A stretch of 48,008 bases of DNA from Antarctobacter sediminis (GCF_019218285.1 NZ_JAHUZG010000010.1:1-48008), one strand, 5' to 3'. Shown: positions 8,582-17,090, counted from the first letter of the stretch. Notes: generated from the letters alone by a model not told the origin. A program made the numbers and translations.

Positions 8582-9934
8582 TTACCGCCGGTCCTTGATC
8601 GAATAGACCACCAGCACCAGCGTCGACCACAGCAGCAGGATGAACAGCACCGCCAGCCCGAACAGTGTCTGGCGCTGCGGGAACCGCGCGCTTTCGGCCA
8701 GCGTCGGGCGGACATAGGCCGCAAGATAGCGGCTTTGCCGGCGCGCATCGGCAAGGCTGGCGTCATAGGTGGCCAGCGCCGAGGTATAGCTCTGTTCGGC
8801 GAATTCGCGGTCCACCACAAGGCGTTCGTATTCGCCAAAGAGATTGGCATAGACGTCCGCCCCGGTGTCCCCCGCCCCCGCCAGCCCCAGCTTGCGGCGC
8901 TCTGCGTCGATACGGTCGCGGATCACCTCGATGCGGCGCTGCGCCTGCACCACCCGCGGGTCGTCCTCGCGGGTCGAGGTGGCCAGCAGGTCGAATTCGA
9001 TCAGCGCATCGGCCAGCTGCGCCTCGAGCTTGCCCAGAAGCCCGGCCTGGGTTTCCAGATCGACCGAGGGATCGACCAGCTGGTTGGCGTTGCGGAAGGT
9101 GGTCACCGCCTCGCGCGCCTCTTTCAGCCGGTCCAGCGCGGTGTTCAGATCCTCGCGCGCATAGCGGATCGCATCCTCGCGCGCGATGGCCGAGAGCGCG
9201 TTGATCATCTCGGAGGAATGGTCGAACAGCGTCTGCGCGATCAGCTGCGCATCGGCGGCCTCGAAGGCCAGCACCCGCACCTCGATCAGCCCGGCACCGT
9301 CGTCATAGTAGATCTTGACCATGCGGCCCCAGTGTTCGACCAGATCCTCGATCGTGCCGGAGGGGTCGAAGGTAAAGACCGGGTCGCCCTCGGGTTTCGA
9401 CCAGAGCGCGCGCAGGTCGATCTCGGCATTGATCTCCTCGACCAGTTTCTGGCTTTGCAGGAATTCGTAGAGGATGTCGGTATCCGAGGACGAAGACCCC
9501 GACAGCGAGGTGATCCCGCCCAGCAGTTCCAGCGCCGAGTTGTTTTCCTCGGTGCGCACGGCAAAGGCCACGGTCGAGGCATATTGATCCGCCGCCTTGA
9601 GCCAGAGATAGCCCGCGGTGATCAGGGTCGGCAGGATGACGCCGATGATGAAACTGGCAAGGATGGCGAAATGGCGGCGGCGCAACCGGGCGCCCGAGGC
9701 CATGCGCGGCGCGCCTCCGCCGGCGCCGCCACGGGGCGCGGGCCCGACCGGGGTCCGGCCCGGGGCGCCCTGCGGGCCTTGCTGGACGCCCGCCCCGGGC
9801 TTGCCCGGGGCCGCGACCTGTGGCCCCGGCGGCACATCCCCGGGCTGGCGGCGCAGCGGCGCGATCTTGTCGCCGGCGTCAGAAGACGCGGGCTCGGGGG
9901 CCTTGGGCGGACGGGGCGGCGGAATCTGGGTCAA
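8582..9934 (-). CDS. KpsE/CtrB/BexC-like inner-membrane polysaccharide export protein (PCP family)
   Basis: 450 residues. A proline/glycine-rich cytoplasmic N-terminus (1-85) leads to transmembrane segment 1 (about 89-111), a long periplasmic region with predicted coiled-coil (around LNTALDRLKEAREAVTTF and LGKLEAQLADALIEFD), and transmembrane segment 2 near the C-terminus (LFGLAVLFILLLW). This is the topology of polysaccharide co-polymerase class 3 proteins, which link the ABC exporter to an outer-membrane channel. The start is a TTG (9934) just after an in-frame stop, without a clear ribosome site; the ATG of MASGARLRRRHF (about residue 78) is a later alternative. It heads an operon with the ATPase. 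The partner outer-membrane protein (KpsD/CtrA-like) is not in the window. Confidence 0.9.
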   Translation of the reverse strand: MTQIPPPRPPKAPEPASSDAGDKIAPLRRQPGDVPPGPQVAAPGKPGAGVQQGPQGAPGRTPVGPAPRGGAGGGAPRMASGARLRRRHFAILASFIIGVILPTLITAGYLWLKAADQYASTVAFAVRTEENNSALELLGGITSLSGSSSSDTDILYEFLQSQKLVEEINAEIDLRALWSKPEGDPVFTFDPSGTIEDLVEHWGRMVKIYYDDGAGLIEVRVLAFEAADAQLIAQTLFDHSSEMINALSAIAREDAIRYAREDLNTALDRLKEAREAVTTFRNANQLVDPSVDLETQAGLLGKLEAQLADALIEFDLLATSTREDDPRVVQAQRRIEVIRDRIDAERRKLGLAGAGDTGADVYANLFGEYERLVVDREFAEQSYTSALATYDASLADARRQSRYLAAYVRPTLAESARFPQRQTLFGLAVLFILLLWSTLVLVVYSIKDRR

Positions 9935-10060
9935 GGAAAGGCGCTTTTTTCAAGTGGCTCCTGCGAAGTCCTTGCTACATAATATGCGCGACGGTTTCCA
10001 GACAGGACAGCCACAGACGCGGTTCTCCGCGTGCTTACGCAAATCCGAGCAAAGGCCCCC
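9935..10060. promoter_or_regulatory. divergent promoter region between exporter genes
   Basis: A 126-bp gap from which the KpsE-KpsT operon is read leftward and the KpsM-like gene rightward. The most AT-rich stretch, ACATAATATG at about 9977-9986, could give -10 elements on either strand (CATAAT to the right, TATTAT to the left). No good -35 is seen, so exact promoters are uncertain. Confidence 0.35.
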
Positions 10061-10888
10061 GTGACAGACCTTCCCCCGACCCGGTTCCCCCAACCGCAGC
10101 GCCCCAGCGTCCGCTCCGGCATTCCGCGCTTTGCCACGCTGCGCACCATTCTTGCGCTGGTGCTGCGCGAGATGAGCACCTCTTACGGGCGTTCGCCCGG
10201 TGGCTATCTCTGGGCCATCCTGGAACCGGCGGCGGGCATCGCGCTGCTGACGGCGATCTTTTCGGCGGGGTTCCGGTCTCCGGCGCTGGGGATCAGCTTT
10301 CCGATGTTCTATGCCACCGGCATCCTGCCTTTCATGCTGTTCACCACGATCAGTTCAAAGCTGGGGCAGGCGATGAATTATTCGCGGCAACTGCTGGCCT
10401 ATCCGCGAGTGACCTTCCTTGACGCGATCCTGGCACGGTTCCTGCTGAACATGATGACCCAGATCCTGGTGAGCTATCTGCTGATCGGGGCGATCCTGCT
10501 GTTCACCGAAACACGGGTGGTCATGGATGGCACGGTGATCGCCCGCGCCTATGCGCTGACCGGGATGCTGGCGCTGGGGGTGGGCAGCTTCAACTGCTTC
10601 ATGCTGTTGCGGTTCCCGCTGTACCAGCAATTCTGGTCGGTGCTGACGCGGCCGCTGTTCCTGATTTCCTGTATCTTCTTTCTCTACGATACGATCCCCG
10701 ATCCCTACCACGACTGGCTGTGGTACAATCCGCTGATCCATGTGATCGGGCTGATGCGCAGCGGTGTTTATCCCAATTACAACGCGCCCTATGTCTCGGA
10801 ACTGTATGTGCTGGGCTTTTCGCTGGTCTCGCTGGTGCTGGGGCTGCTGTTCCTGCGCAGGCACCACAAGAACGCGCTGGAACGCTGA
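10061..10888 (+). CDS. capsule/polysaccharide ABC exporter permease (KpsM-like, ABC-2 type)
   Basis: 275 residues with about six hydrophobic segments, for example WAILEPAAGIALLTAIFSAG, MFYATGILPFMLFTTIS, MMTQILVSYLLIGAILLF and YVLGFSLVSLVLGLLFL. The N-terminal LREMSTSYGRSPGGYLWAILEP pattern and the late NPLIHVIGLMRSGVYP segment are typical of KpsM/CtrC/BexB permeases. It forms the transmembrane channel for polysaccharide export with the ATPase at 7892-8560. Start: GTG 10061 has AAAGG five bases upstream; GTG 10031 is in frame but lacks a ribosome site. Unusually, it is divergent from its ATPase and PCP partners. A parS-like palindrome lies right after its stop codon. Confidence 0.92.
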   Translation: MTDLPPTRFPQPQRPSVRSGIPRFATLRTILALVLREMSTSYGRSPGGYLWAILEPAAGIALLTAIFSAGFRSPALGISFPMFYATGILPFMLFTTISSKLGQAMNYSRQLLAYPRVTFLDAILARFLLNMMTQILVSYLLIGAILLFTETRVVMDGTVIARAYALTGMLALGVGSFNCFMLLRFPLYQQFWSVLTRPLFLISCIFFLYDTIPDPYHDWLWYNPLIHVIGLMRSGVYPNYNAPYVSELYVLGFSLVSLVLGLLFLRRHHKNALER

Positions 10889-10891
10889 GCA

Positions 10892-10915
10892 GGGTGTTTC
10901 GCGCGCGAAACACCC
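10892..10915. other. parS-like palindrome, copy 2 (24-bp perfect)
   Basis: The core GTTTCGCGCGCGAAAC is extended here by four matched bases on each side into a 24-bp perfect palindrome. It lies between the convergent permease and sulfotransferase-like genes, 3 bp after the permease stop. The extra symmetry could also make it a hairpin or terminator, but the shared core with the par-linked copies points to ParB binding. Confidence 0.65.
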
Positions 10916-10922
10916 ACGGATC

Positions 10923-12077
10923 CTAGACCCCGAAGAGCCACCGCTTGCGGCGCATTTCCTCGTCCAGCGCGATGAGATGTTCCAGCGCCTGCGCCACCGC
11001 CACGTCCCAGGAATGGATCGAGGCCTGCGTCGACAGGACCGGCGGCAGCTGGGGCACCGCCTGCCCGGCGGCCTCGCAGGCGGCGGCGACCCCGCGCACC
11101 AGCGCCTGATAGAGCTCCGCCAGTTCCTCGGGGTCATCAAGCGATGACCGCCCCCGCAACAGCCGGGCGCGATAGGGGTCTTCCGAACTCCAGCGCGGAT
11201 CGTTTTCGCGCAAGGCCCCGGCCTGCTGCTCTGGCAGCAGCCCGAACAGCAGGTCGAGATCCGCCCGCACCGACGCGCGCAGCAGGCGAAGATGGCGCGG
11301 CAGGATGGCCCAGGGGCGCGCCGCCCCCTCGACCTTGCACCAGCGTTGAAAGATGAAATCCGTCGCGCTGTCATGGGCACCGCGGCGATAGCGGCGGTTG
11401 CGCATCAGAAAGCCGATCAGCGCGGCGGGCAGGGCGGCATTGCGCTGTGACGGGCGGGGCAGGGTGACACCGTGATCGGCTTCGAACCCGGCCAGCACGT
11501 CCTGCCCCAGGTTCACCCGCACCACCGTGTTGGGCAGGGCCGCCCAGCGGGTCAGCGCCGCGCCGATCGCATAGGGCATCCCCATCTTGTCCAGCCAGGC
11601 GCCGAATTCCAGCCCTGACCAGACCCCCCATTGCCAATAGGCCGCGTTCAGCCAGTCCAGCGGCGGACGGGCAAAGGCGCAGATCTCGATCCGGCCGCCG
11701 TCGCCTTCCCGGAACCAGTGTGGCAGGGCCGTGGCAAAGGTCTCGGCCTGCCCGATCCAGCCTTCGTTGGAAACCACCGGCAGGCTGCGCCCGCCCCCCG
11801 CGCGCACCTTGTCGAGCGCCGCAAACAGCGGCTTGGGGTCGTCCCCGTTGGGGTTCGGCCAACTGACGTAACCATGCACCGCCCGGCTGGCGGCCAGCCG
11901 CAAAAGCCGCCCGCTGACCGGGGTCCAGCCGTCCCCCTTGGCCCGCAGCCCGGTATAGACAAGGGTTTCGCCCCGATCCGAGGTCAACCGCTGCGCCGCG
12001 CTCAGTGCCGCCTGCAAGGCGCTGCTGCCGCATTTCGGGGCACCCACATGCAGGATGATGGATCGGTCCGGTCTCAT
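10923..12077 (-). CDS. sulfotransferase-like P-loop protein
   Basis: 384 residues. The N-terminus IILHVGAPKCGSSALQAAL (about 7-25) matches the PAPS-binding loop of bacterial sulfotransferases (GxPKxGTTxL), with CGSS in place of SGTT. A likely second element is the strand-helix around CAFARPPLDWLNAAYWQW (about 153-170), where the RxPxxW pattern resembles the 3'-phosphate-binding RNPxxR/S region. The rest is not recognised. Role inferred: sulfation of a glycan residue in the cytoplasm. Its ATG overlaps the stop of the upstream glycosyltransferase (ATGA), so the two are translationally coupled and probably act on the same glycan. Could instead be a non-catalytic P-loop homologue. Confidence 0.65.
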   Translation of the reverse strand: MRPDRSIILHVGAPKCGSSALQAALSAAQRLTSDRGETLVYTGLRAKGDGWTPVSGRLLRLAASRAVHGYVSWPNPNGDDPKPLFAALDKVRAGGGRSLPVVSNEGWIGQAETFATALPHWFREGDGGRIEICAFARPPLDWLNAAYWQWGVWSGLEFGAWLDKMGMPYAIGAALTRWAALPNTVVRVNLGQDVLAGFEADHGVTLPRPSQRNAALPAALIGFLMRNRRYRRGAHDSATDFIFQRWCKVEGAARPWAILPRHLRLLRASVRADLDLLFGLLPEQQAGALRENDPRWSSEDPYRARLLRGRSSLDDPEELAELYQALVRGVAAACEAAGQAVPQLPPVLSTQASIHSWDVAVAQALEHLIALDEEMRRKRWLFGV

Positions 12078-14242
12078 GCGGTGCCCCCCGTCAGCCGGCG
12101 CGCGGTCTGGAGAATGGCCGCCATGTCCGTGGCCGCCGACAGCGGCAGCACCGCGCCCCCGCCATGGGCCCGCACCGCGTCGGCCTGCGCCCCAAGGTCG
12201 AAGACCATGACCGGCAGGCCGGTGGCCAGCGCCTCGTGGGTGGTGAAGGAAAAGGTTTCCGGCCAGACCGAGGGGATGAACCAGCAGGTAATGCCATAGC
12301 GCGCCACCAGCCCCGGCAGGTCTTCGACCGCGTAACGGCCATGCCTGCGCGCCGGACGATGCAGCCGGTAGGCCGGATCGATTTCGCCCAGCAGGACCAC
12401 GCCCGGATCCCCCGGCTTCAGCGCGCGGCTCAGCGCCTGCGCCACGCCCGCGCCCTTGTGCGGCGCAAGACTGCCCAGAATGCCGATCACAGGTCCGCCT
12501 GCGGGGCGCGGAATGGCCGGCACCGGCACATGCAGCGCATGGGGGTGTACCTCGACCCGGGCCCCTGCATAGGCCTGCCGGATCAGCGCCGCCGACGCCT
12601 CGGAAAAACAGGTGACGCGGTCGGCGGCATAGACCAGCCGCCCCCAGTCGGCACGCCAGCGCGACAGCGGCACGCCGGCACCGTCCGGGCGGCGCGTGGC
12701 ATGGCGGGCGCTGGCGGTCTGCGGATCGGGCAGGCCTTTCCAGGTTTCGCCCGCCTCCAGCAGCGAGGGCGTGGGCGAGAGCGGAAAATAATCGTGGATC
12801 AACACCTCGAGCCCGTCACCCGCGCCGCGCAGCGACAACAGGAGATCGGGCAGGGTGATCGGATCCGGGTCGCCGACACCGCAGGCATAGATCACCTGCC
12901 GCTGGCTGACCGGCGCCAACAGTTGCGCGATCAGCGGCGCCTGCGCCGTGCCGCCGGCGGTGATCCCGGCACTGCCATCGGCGCGGCGACCGTGCAGTTC
13001 CAGCGTAAAGCGGAACACCCCGCCGATGCGGATCACGAAGGCCGCGCCGACCCGGTCCAGATCGGCGGCAATGCGGCGCTGCAGGTCCACCTCGGCGCCG
13101 CCGCCCATGCTGTGGGCCAGGTAGACGGGCAGGGGACCACGGCGGGCCTGTTCCACCTCTGCCAGCCCCAGAGCCAGCCGCGCCGTCACCAGCGGATCGC
13201 GGCGCAGGAAGCCGTGCACTTCGGCATCGAAGCGCGGATAGCGGCGGGTGATCAGCGCGCTGTTGCGGGCGATCAGCCGGGCCTTGGCCTCGGAGCCGAA
13301 ACTCTTGCCGCCCATATGCGCCACGAACAGGTCGGGCACATAGACATGGGTAAACCCCTTTTGAACGGTCTTCTGGCACCAGTCGACCTCTTCGCCGTAA
13401 CCGGGCGCAAAGACGGGGTCGAACTCTGGCACCTCGGCCAGCGCCGCGGGGGACAGCGCCATGCAAAACCCCACGCCCGCCGGGGCGGCCTGCTGCGCCC
13501 GCCCGTTCAGCGTGGCGGCATGACGGTCCACCGCATCGGCCACCTCCGGCGTGATTTCACGCGCGCGGCCCGCTTCGGGGACCGACCCCAGCTCGGCATC
13601 ATTCGACAGCGGCGTGACCGACCCCACCCGCGCCTCCTCCCAGATCGGGCGCAACAGACGCGGGGCCCAGCCCGCCGGCAGAAAGGCATCGGTGTTCAGC
13701 AACACCACCGGATCCTCCCAACCCCGCGCCTCCGCCATGCCCCGTGTCACCGCCCCGACAAAGCCGAGGTTCCGGGGGTTCTCGATCAGTTGCGCCTGCG
13801 GATGACGCGCAACCCAATCCCGCAAAAAGGGGCGCACCTCGGGATCGGGCGAGGCATCCTCGACGATGACAAGACGCCATGGGATATCCGTATGCGCCGC
13901 CACCCGGGCCAGCGCGGCGCGCGTCAGGTCCAGCGCGTTGTAGACCGGCATGACAAGGGTGACACCGGCTCCCTCGGGCGGGGTGATCCCCGCCGGGGCG
14001 CGAAACAGCGCCGGATCCAGCTCTACCGGGGCAGGGCCTGACAGGTCGAGGATCTGTTTCACCCGCGCCCGCGCCGCCGGATCGCGATACCGCGCCCACC
14101 GCAAGGCATCGGGCAGGGCGCGCAGCCCGGCGGCCGTGAACCCCGGAATCAGCCGCAGCCGGTCACGACCCGGATGCGCCGTATCCTGTGGCAGGTGATA
14201 GGCAGCGTAGATATCGAACAGCCGCCGAACGCGATGCAGCAC
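12074..14242 (-). CDS. two-domain glycosyltransferase (GT2 + GT4)
   Basis: 722 residues. After an N-terminal region of about 90 residues comes a GT2 domain: VTLVMPVYNALDLTRAALAR, IVEDASPD and the metal-site stretch VVLLNTDAFLPAGW, then GYGEEVDWCQK. The second half is GT-B/GT4-like: IGILGSLAPHKGAGVAQAL (nucleotide-domain start), VVLLGEID, and PSVWPETFSFTTHEALATG, which carries the donor-binding E-x7-E region in slightly altered form. Such fusions add two successive sugars in surface polysaccharide assembly. Donors are unknown. The start (ATG 14242) lies about 80 bp before the par palindrome on the opposite side. It overlaps the sulfotransferase-like gene by 4 bp. Confidence 0.85.
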   Translation of the reverse strand: MLHRVRRLFDIYAAYHLPQDTAHPGRDRLRLIPGFTAAGLRALPDALRWARYRDPAARARVKQILDLSGPAPVELDPALFRAPAGITPPEGAGVTLVMPVYNALDLTRAALARVAAHTDIPWRLVIVEDASPDPEVRPFLRDWVARHPQAQLIENPRNLGFVGAVTRGMAEARGWEDPVVLLNTDAFLPAGWAPRLLRPIWEEARVGSVTPLSNDAELGSVPEAGRAREITPEVADAVDRHAATLNGRAQQAAPAGVGFCMALSPAALAEVPEFDPVFAPGYGEEVDWCQKTVQKGFTHVYVPDLFVAHMGGKSFGSEAKARLIARNSALITRRYPRFDAEVHGFLRRDPLVTARLALGLAEVEQARRGPLPVYLAHSMGGGAEVDLQRRIAADLDRVGAAFVIRIGGVFRFTLELHGRRADGSAGITAGGTAQAPLIAQLLAPVSQRQVIYACGVGDPDPITLPDLLLSLRGAGDGLEVLIHDYFPLSPTPSLLEAGETWKGLPDPQTASARHATRRPDGAGVPLSRWRADWGRLVYAADRVTCFSEASAALIRQAYAGARVEVHPHALHVPVPAIPRPAGGPVIGILGSLAPHKGAGVAQALSRALKPGDPGVVLLGEIDPAYRLHRPARRHGRYAVEDLPGLVARYGITCWFIPSVWPETFSFTTHEALATGLPVMVFDLGAQADAVRAHGGGAVLPLSAATDMAAILQTARRLTGGTA

Positions 14243-14323
14243 GGGATCCCCCTTCAGACTGGACCCTCATGAACCACAGATCGCCGGGGGCTCCAATAGC
14301 CGGAACGCCGGGATTGACGGGGA

Positions 14324-14341
14324 TGTTTCGCGCGCGAAACA
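14324..14341. other. parS-like palindrome, copy 3
   Basis: Perfect 18-bp palindrome TGTTTCGCGCGCGAAACA one base beyond the parB stop codon. Same sequence as copy 1. Its position at the partition genes is the main reason to call the whole family parS. Confidence 0.75.
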
Positions 14342-14342
14342 G

Positions 14343-15335
14343 TCAGCCCGCGCGCGCCGCCAGCCAAGCCCTGAGATCGGCAAGGAACCCGGCGTCCAGA
14401 TCGTCGGCGCGCAGGACGATCTCCCCCTTCGCGCGCCGCTCCACCCGGACGCATGCCCCATCGGGTTTGGACCGCGCAGCCGACCTGTCCGGCCGCTTGG
14501 GGGCCATGGCCTGGCGCAGGACCGCCAGTTCCGCCTCGGCGCTTTCGGCAGGCTTGTCGCGCAACTGCGCGGCCAGCCGCGTGACCAGAGAGGGATCTGC
14601 CTCCAGCGCCTGGGCCAACGCCAGCCCCTGCCGCTCGCCCAGGGCCTGCGGGAATCGCAAGATCCCCTCCAGCGCGCTCACGATCCGGGTGAAACTGCCG
14701 ATCTTCGACCGTTTGGCCCGGCTGGCCGAGGCAAAAAGCGCCCGCAAAGCGGCGGTCTCATCAGCAAAGGCCCCCGCCTCTACCGCGCGCACCACGATAC
14801 GGGCACGTTCATAATAGCTCAGACCGACGCGGATCTCGTTTTCCTCGATCATCGCCACATAGGCCCCGGAACTGTCCTCGGGCCGGCGCAACAGCCCCAG
14901 CACCTCGGCAAAACGGGGCTCGCCGGTTTCCGCATGAAGCCGTTCCAAGGCCATGCAGCGCCGCCAGCCCGATATCAGCCCGTACCGCGGCCCGCCGGTC
15001 TCGGGCCCAAGATCCACCAGTTCCACCGGTGTCTGCTGCCCCCGGGCGCGGAGACTCTCGACCAGAACCGCCATTTCCTCTTCGTCGACGGCAATACGAT
15101 CGCGCACCAGATAGTCACGCCGGACCTCGGACAGGGAAACCGGGATCACCATGCGCCCCTGTACGCGGGCCTGTGCCATCTGGCGCGCCAGCTCCTCGGC
15201 GGCGGCGGTGGCGCTGGCCTCGCGCGCGACATCGGCGATCGGCGCGCGGGCCGGGGCGCTGACCGCGGATTTCACCTCGGGAGCCGGTTCAAGGAACATC
15301 GGGTTGGCGGGGGTCAGGCGTTTGCGCTTGGCCAT
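14343..15335 (-). CDS. parB: plasmid partition protein ParB (RepB/Spo0J-like)
   Basis: 330 residues, start ATG 15335 (MAKRKRLTPANP) with GGAGG seven bases upstream. Visible ParB elements: box I GQQTPVEL (99-106), YGLISGWRR (118-126) and the box II region EENEIRVGLSYYERA (164-178), followed by a helical region with the helix-turn-helix expected around LFASASRAKRSKIGSFTRIV. Such proteins bind parS, spread along DNA and drive segregation with ParA. The N-terminal KRKR stretch matches the ParA-contact leader of plasmid ParB proteins. It lies 259 bp downstream of parA on the same strand; that gap holds two inverted intergenic repeats and a parS-like site, and another site directly follows the gene. 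Confidence 0.93.
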   Translation of the reverse strand: MAKRKRLTPANPMFLEPAPEVKSAVSAPARAPIADVAREASATAAAEELARQMAQARVQGRMVIPVSLSEVRRDYLVRDRIAVDEEEMAVLVESLRARGQQTPVELVDLGPETGGPRYGLISGWRRCMALERLHAETGEPRFAEVLGLLRRPEDSSGAYVAMIEENEIRVGLSYYERARIVVRAVEAGAFADETAALRALFASASRAKRSKIGSFTRIVSALEGILRFPQALGERQGLALAQALEADPSLVTRLAAQLRDKPAESAEAELAVLRQAMAPKRPDRSAARSKPDGACVRVERRAKGEIVLRADDLDAGFLADLRAWLAARAG

Positions 15336-15410
15336 GTCATCTCCTCCAGAGGTTGGCGCAAGAACTGTCCGGTCAAGACCGTCCACGCCTTGCGCGCGGG
15401 GCGACGGGAA

Positions 15411-15470
15411 GAGGGGGCTCTGCCCCCCGCGCTTGCAGCGCGCCCCCCGGGATATTTTCCGACAGAAGAA
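15411..15470 (-). repeat. Rhodobacterales-type intergenic repeat, copy B (inverted)
   Basis: Reverse-orientation match to copy A: GAGGGGGCTCTGCCCC at one end and CCCCCCGGGATATTTTCC...GACAGAAGAA at the other, with a GCGCGCTGCAAGCGCG-type stem inside. It forms an inverted pair with copy C, 7 bp away. Confidence 0.6.
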
Positions 15471-15477
15471 ACCATGA

Positions 15478-15553
15478 GCCGCACCGCGCCCTTCTTCTGT
15501 CCGGAAATATCCCGGGGGAGTCTCCCGGCGGGAGACGGGGGCAGAGCCCCCAG
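15478..15553 (+). repeat. Rhodobacterales-type intergenic repeat, copy C
   Basis: Matches copy A at 7786: GCCGCACCGCGCCC, TTCTTCTGTC, AAATATCCCGGGGG and GGGGGCAGAGCCCCC, with an inner stem TCTCCCG-GC-GGGAGA. Together with copy B it forms a large inverted repeat between parA and parB that could attenuate read-through from parA. Confidence 0.6.
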
Positions 15554-15577
15554 CAACGGGTCCGATGGCGCAGAGGC

Positions 15578-15593
15578 GTTTCGCGCGCGAAAC
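15578..15593. other. parS-like palindrome, copy 4
   Basis: Perfect 16-bp palindrome GTTTCGCGCGCGAAAC one base beyond the parA stop codon, in the parA-parB gap. Confidence 0.75.
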
Positions 15594-15594
15594 A

Positions 15595-16971
15595 TCATTC
15601 GGCGGCCTGTGCGGCGGCGCGTTCGTCCCGGCGCCAGGCGCCGATGACCAGCGATTTCACCGCCGCCCAGGTGGCGTCGAATGTTTCTCGGCCGCGGACA
15701 TAGGTCTCGCGGTTGAAGTCGCGGTAATCCGCCTCGTAGATGCCCTGTACCTGTTCGCCGGCCTGACCGATCAGCGCGGTGAATCCCTGCCGGTGTGGTG
15801 AGAGCGTGGGGCCGAGGTAGCTTTGCATCAAGGCCGCCAGTTCCGCCTGCTGGGCACCGTCATAGCGGGTGACGATGGCGCGCACCGCGTCCCATTCAAA
15901 AGCCAGCCCCTCGCGCCCCAAAGCGCGGGCGGCGATGTTCTCGGCCTCTTCGATGGAGCCGAAGGTGGAATGCAGCATGTCGAAGAACCGGCCCGTCGAG
16001 TCGAATTCCAGAAAAGAGGCCCCCAAGGGCACCAACAGGATATCCGCCGCTGCCAGTCCGTTGATCGTCAGGTAGCCAAGCGCCGGGGGGGTATCGAGGA
16101 AGACCAGATCGTAATCGTCGAGGATCCCGTCCGCCTCGAGGCTTTCTGTCAGCGCATCCCAGAGCCGCCAGCCGCGTGCCGCCATACGCCAGACCGGGAT
16201 CTGGAATTCCGCCCAGTAAAGGTTCAGCTGCGCGCCGATCAGGTCGATGTTCGGCCAGTGGGTTTTCTGCACCAGGTCCTGCGCGCGGGCGTCCAGCGCC
16301 TCGGACAGGGTATCGTCCAGCGGTTGCGGTGCCTCGCCCCGGGCCGCGCGGACCTGGTTCTCCTGCTGCATGTGGCGGGCGTAATGGCGGGCCAGCAGGG
16401 GAAAGACCGTCTGCCATTCATCCTCGATCTTGCCGCCAAAGATCGAGGTCATCGACCCTTGGGAATCCAGGTCGATGACCAGCACCTTGTAGCCGTCCAG
16501 CGCGGCACTCATGGCCAGATGCGCGGCGGTCGAGGTCTTGCCCACGCCGCCTTTGAAATTGGCCACGGCGATCATCTTGGCCGGGTGCCCCTTGGGCCGG
16601 TAGGGCAGGTAGTTCTTGGTCTTGGACCCCTCAGCCCCGAAATGGGCGCGCAGGCGCAGGACCTCGTCAAAGGAGAACCACTTGGCGCCGCCGGCGGTTT
16701 CCGACCGGCCCTGGGGCAGGTCGGGGTTCTGTTTCAGCACCCGGCGAAAATGGCCCGGCGCGACCGGAATCAGGTAGCGGGTGATTTCCCAGGTCGAGAA
16801 CAGGCGCAGGCTTCGTCCTCCGCCTTCTTCCATGCCCCGGCTGCACAGGTCGCTGCGGCCAGCGGCACAGGCGCGCGCGATGGCGGCGAAATCCTCTGTC
16901 CGTGCGGGGGCCTCAAGCTGGGTCGCCGCCAGGTCGGGATCTATGCCGACATAGGGTGGAAGCTGGCTCAT
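15595..16971 (-). CDS. parA: plasmid partition ATPase ParA (RepA of RepAB type)
   Basis: 458 residues with start MSQLPPYVGIDPD (ATG 16971). The N-terminal region (about 55-115: STWEITRYL, FSFDEVLRLR) looks like the helix-turn-helix of large type Ia ParA proteins, which bind their own promoter. The deviant Walker A is KGGVGKTS (140-147), with VIDLDSQGS as A' and VFLDTPPALGYLT as Walker B. It would segregate the replicon with ParB and repress parAB. The ribosome site is weak; upstream in-frame codons give a low-complexity leader and were not used. It is divergent from repA with the origin between, the usual order in roseobacter RepA-type plasmids. It is larger than chromosomal ParA (about 260 residues), which supports a plasmid role. 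Confidence 0.93.
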   Translation of the reverse strand: MSQLPPYVGIDPDLAATQLEAPARTEDFAAIARACAAGRSDLCSRGMEEGGGRSLRLFSTWEITRYLIPVAPGHFRRVLKQNPDLPQGRSETAGGAKWFSFDEVLRLRAHFGAEGSKTKNYLPYRPKGHPAKMIAVANFKGGVGKTSTAAHLAMSAALDGYKVLVIDLDSQGSMTSIFGGKIEDEWQTVFPLLARHYARHMQQENQVRAARGEAPQPLDDTLSEALDARAQDLVQKTHWPNIDLIGAQLNLYWAEFQIPVWRMAARGWRLWDALTESLEADGILDDYDLVFLDTPPALGYLTINGLAAADILLVPLGASFLEFDSTGRFFDMLHSTFGSIEEAENIAARALGREGLAFEWDAVRAIVTRYDGAQQAELAALMQSYLGPTLSPHRQGFTALIGQAGEQVQGIYEADYRDFNRETYVRGRETFDATWAAVKSLVIGAWRRDERAAAQAAE

Positions 16972-17029
16972 GTTTCTGGTCCTGTATCCGGGACCCCTTG
17001 CAGAGGGGGCAGAAGGCTCGAATGGCGCG

Positions 17030-17090
17030 ATGTGCGCTCTTTTTCTCAGGATACGTGAAAACCGCACACATGAAAGCAAAATGCGCACAT
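17030..17090. promoter_or_regulatory. parA promoter/operator region with repeated ATGTGCGC motif
   Basis: ATGTGCGC (17030-17037) is mirrored by GCGCACAT (17083-17090), with a related CGCACACAT at 17063-17071. The motifs lie 60-120 bp upstream of parA in an A/T-richer leader. Type Ia ParA proteins with an N-terminal DNA-binding domain usually repress from such repeats, so an operator role is inferred. The -10 and -35 elements are not clear. Confidence 0.45.

Noticed and set aside
12164-14041. A 625-codon plus-strand frame opposite the two-domain glycosyltransferase
   Set aside because: Antisense shadow, with no motif and no ribosome site.
16972-17088. Longer N-terminus for parA
   Set aside because: The extra 39 codons lack conservation and would cover the operator-like repeats; MSQLPPYVGID is the sensible start.
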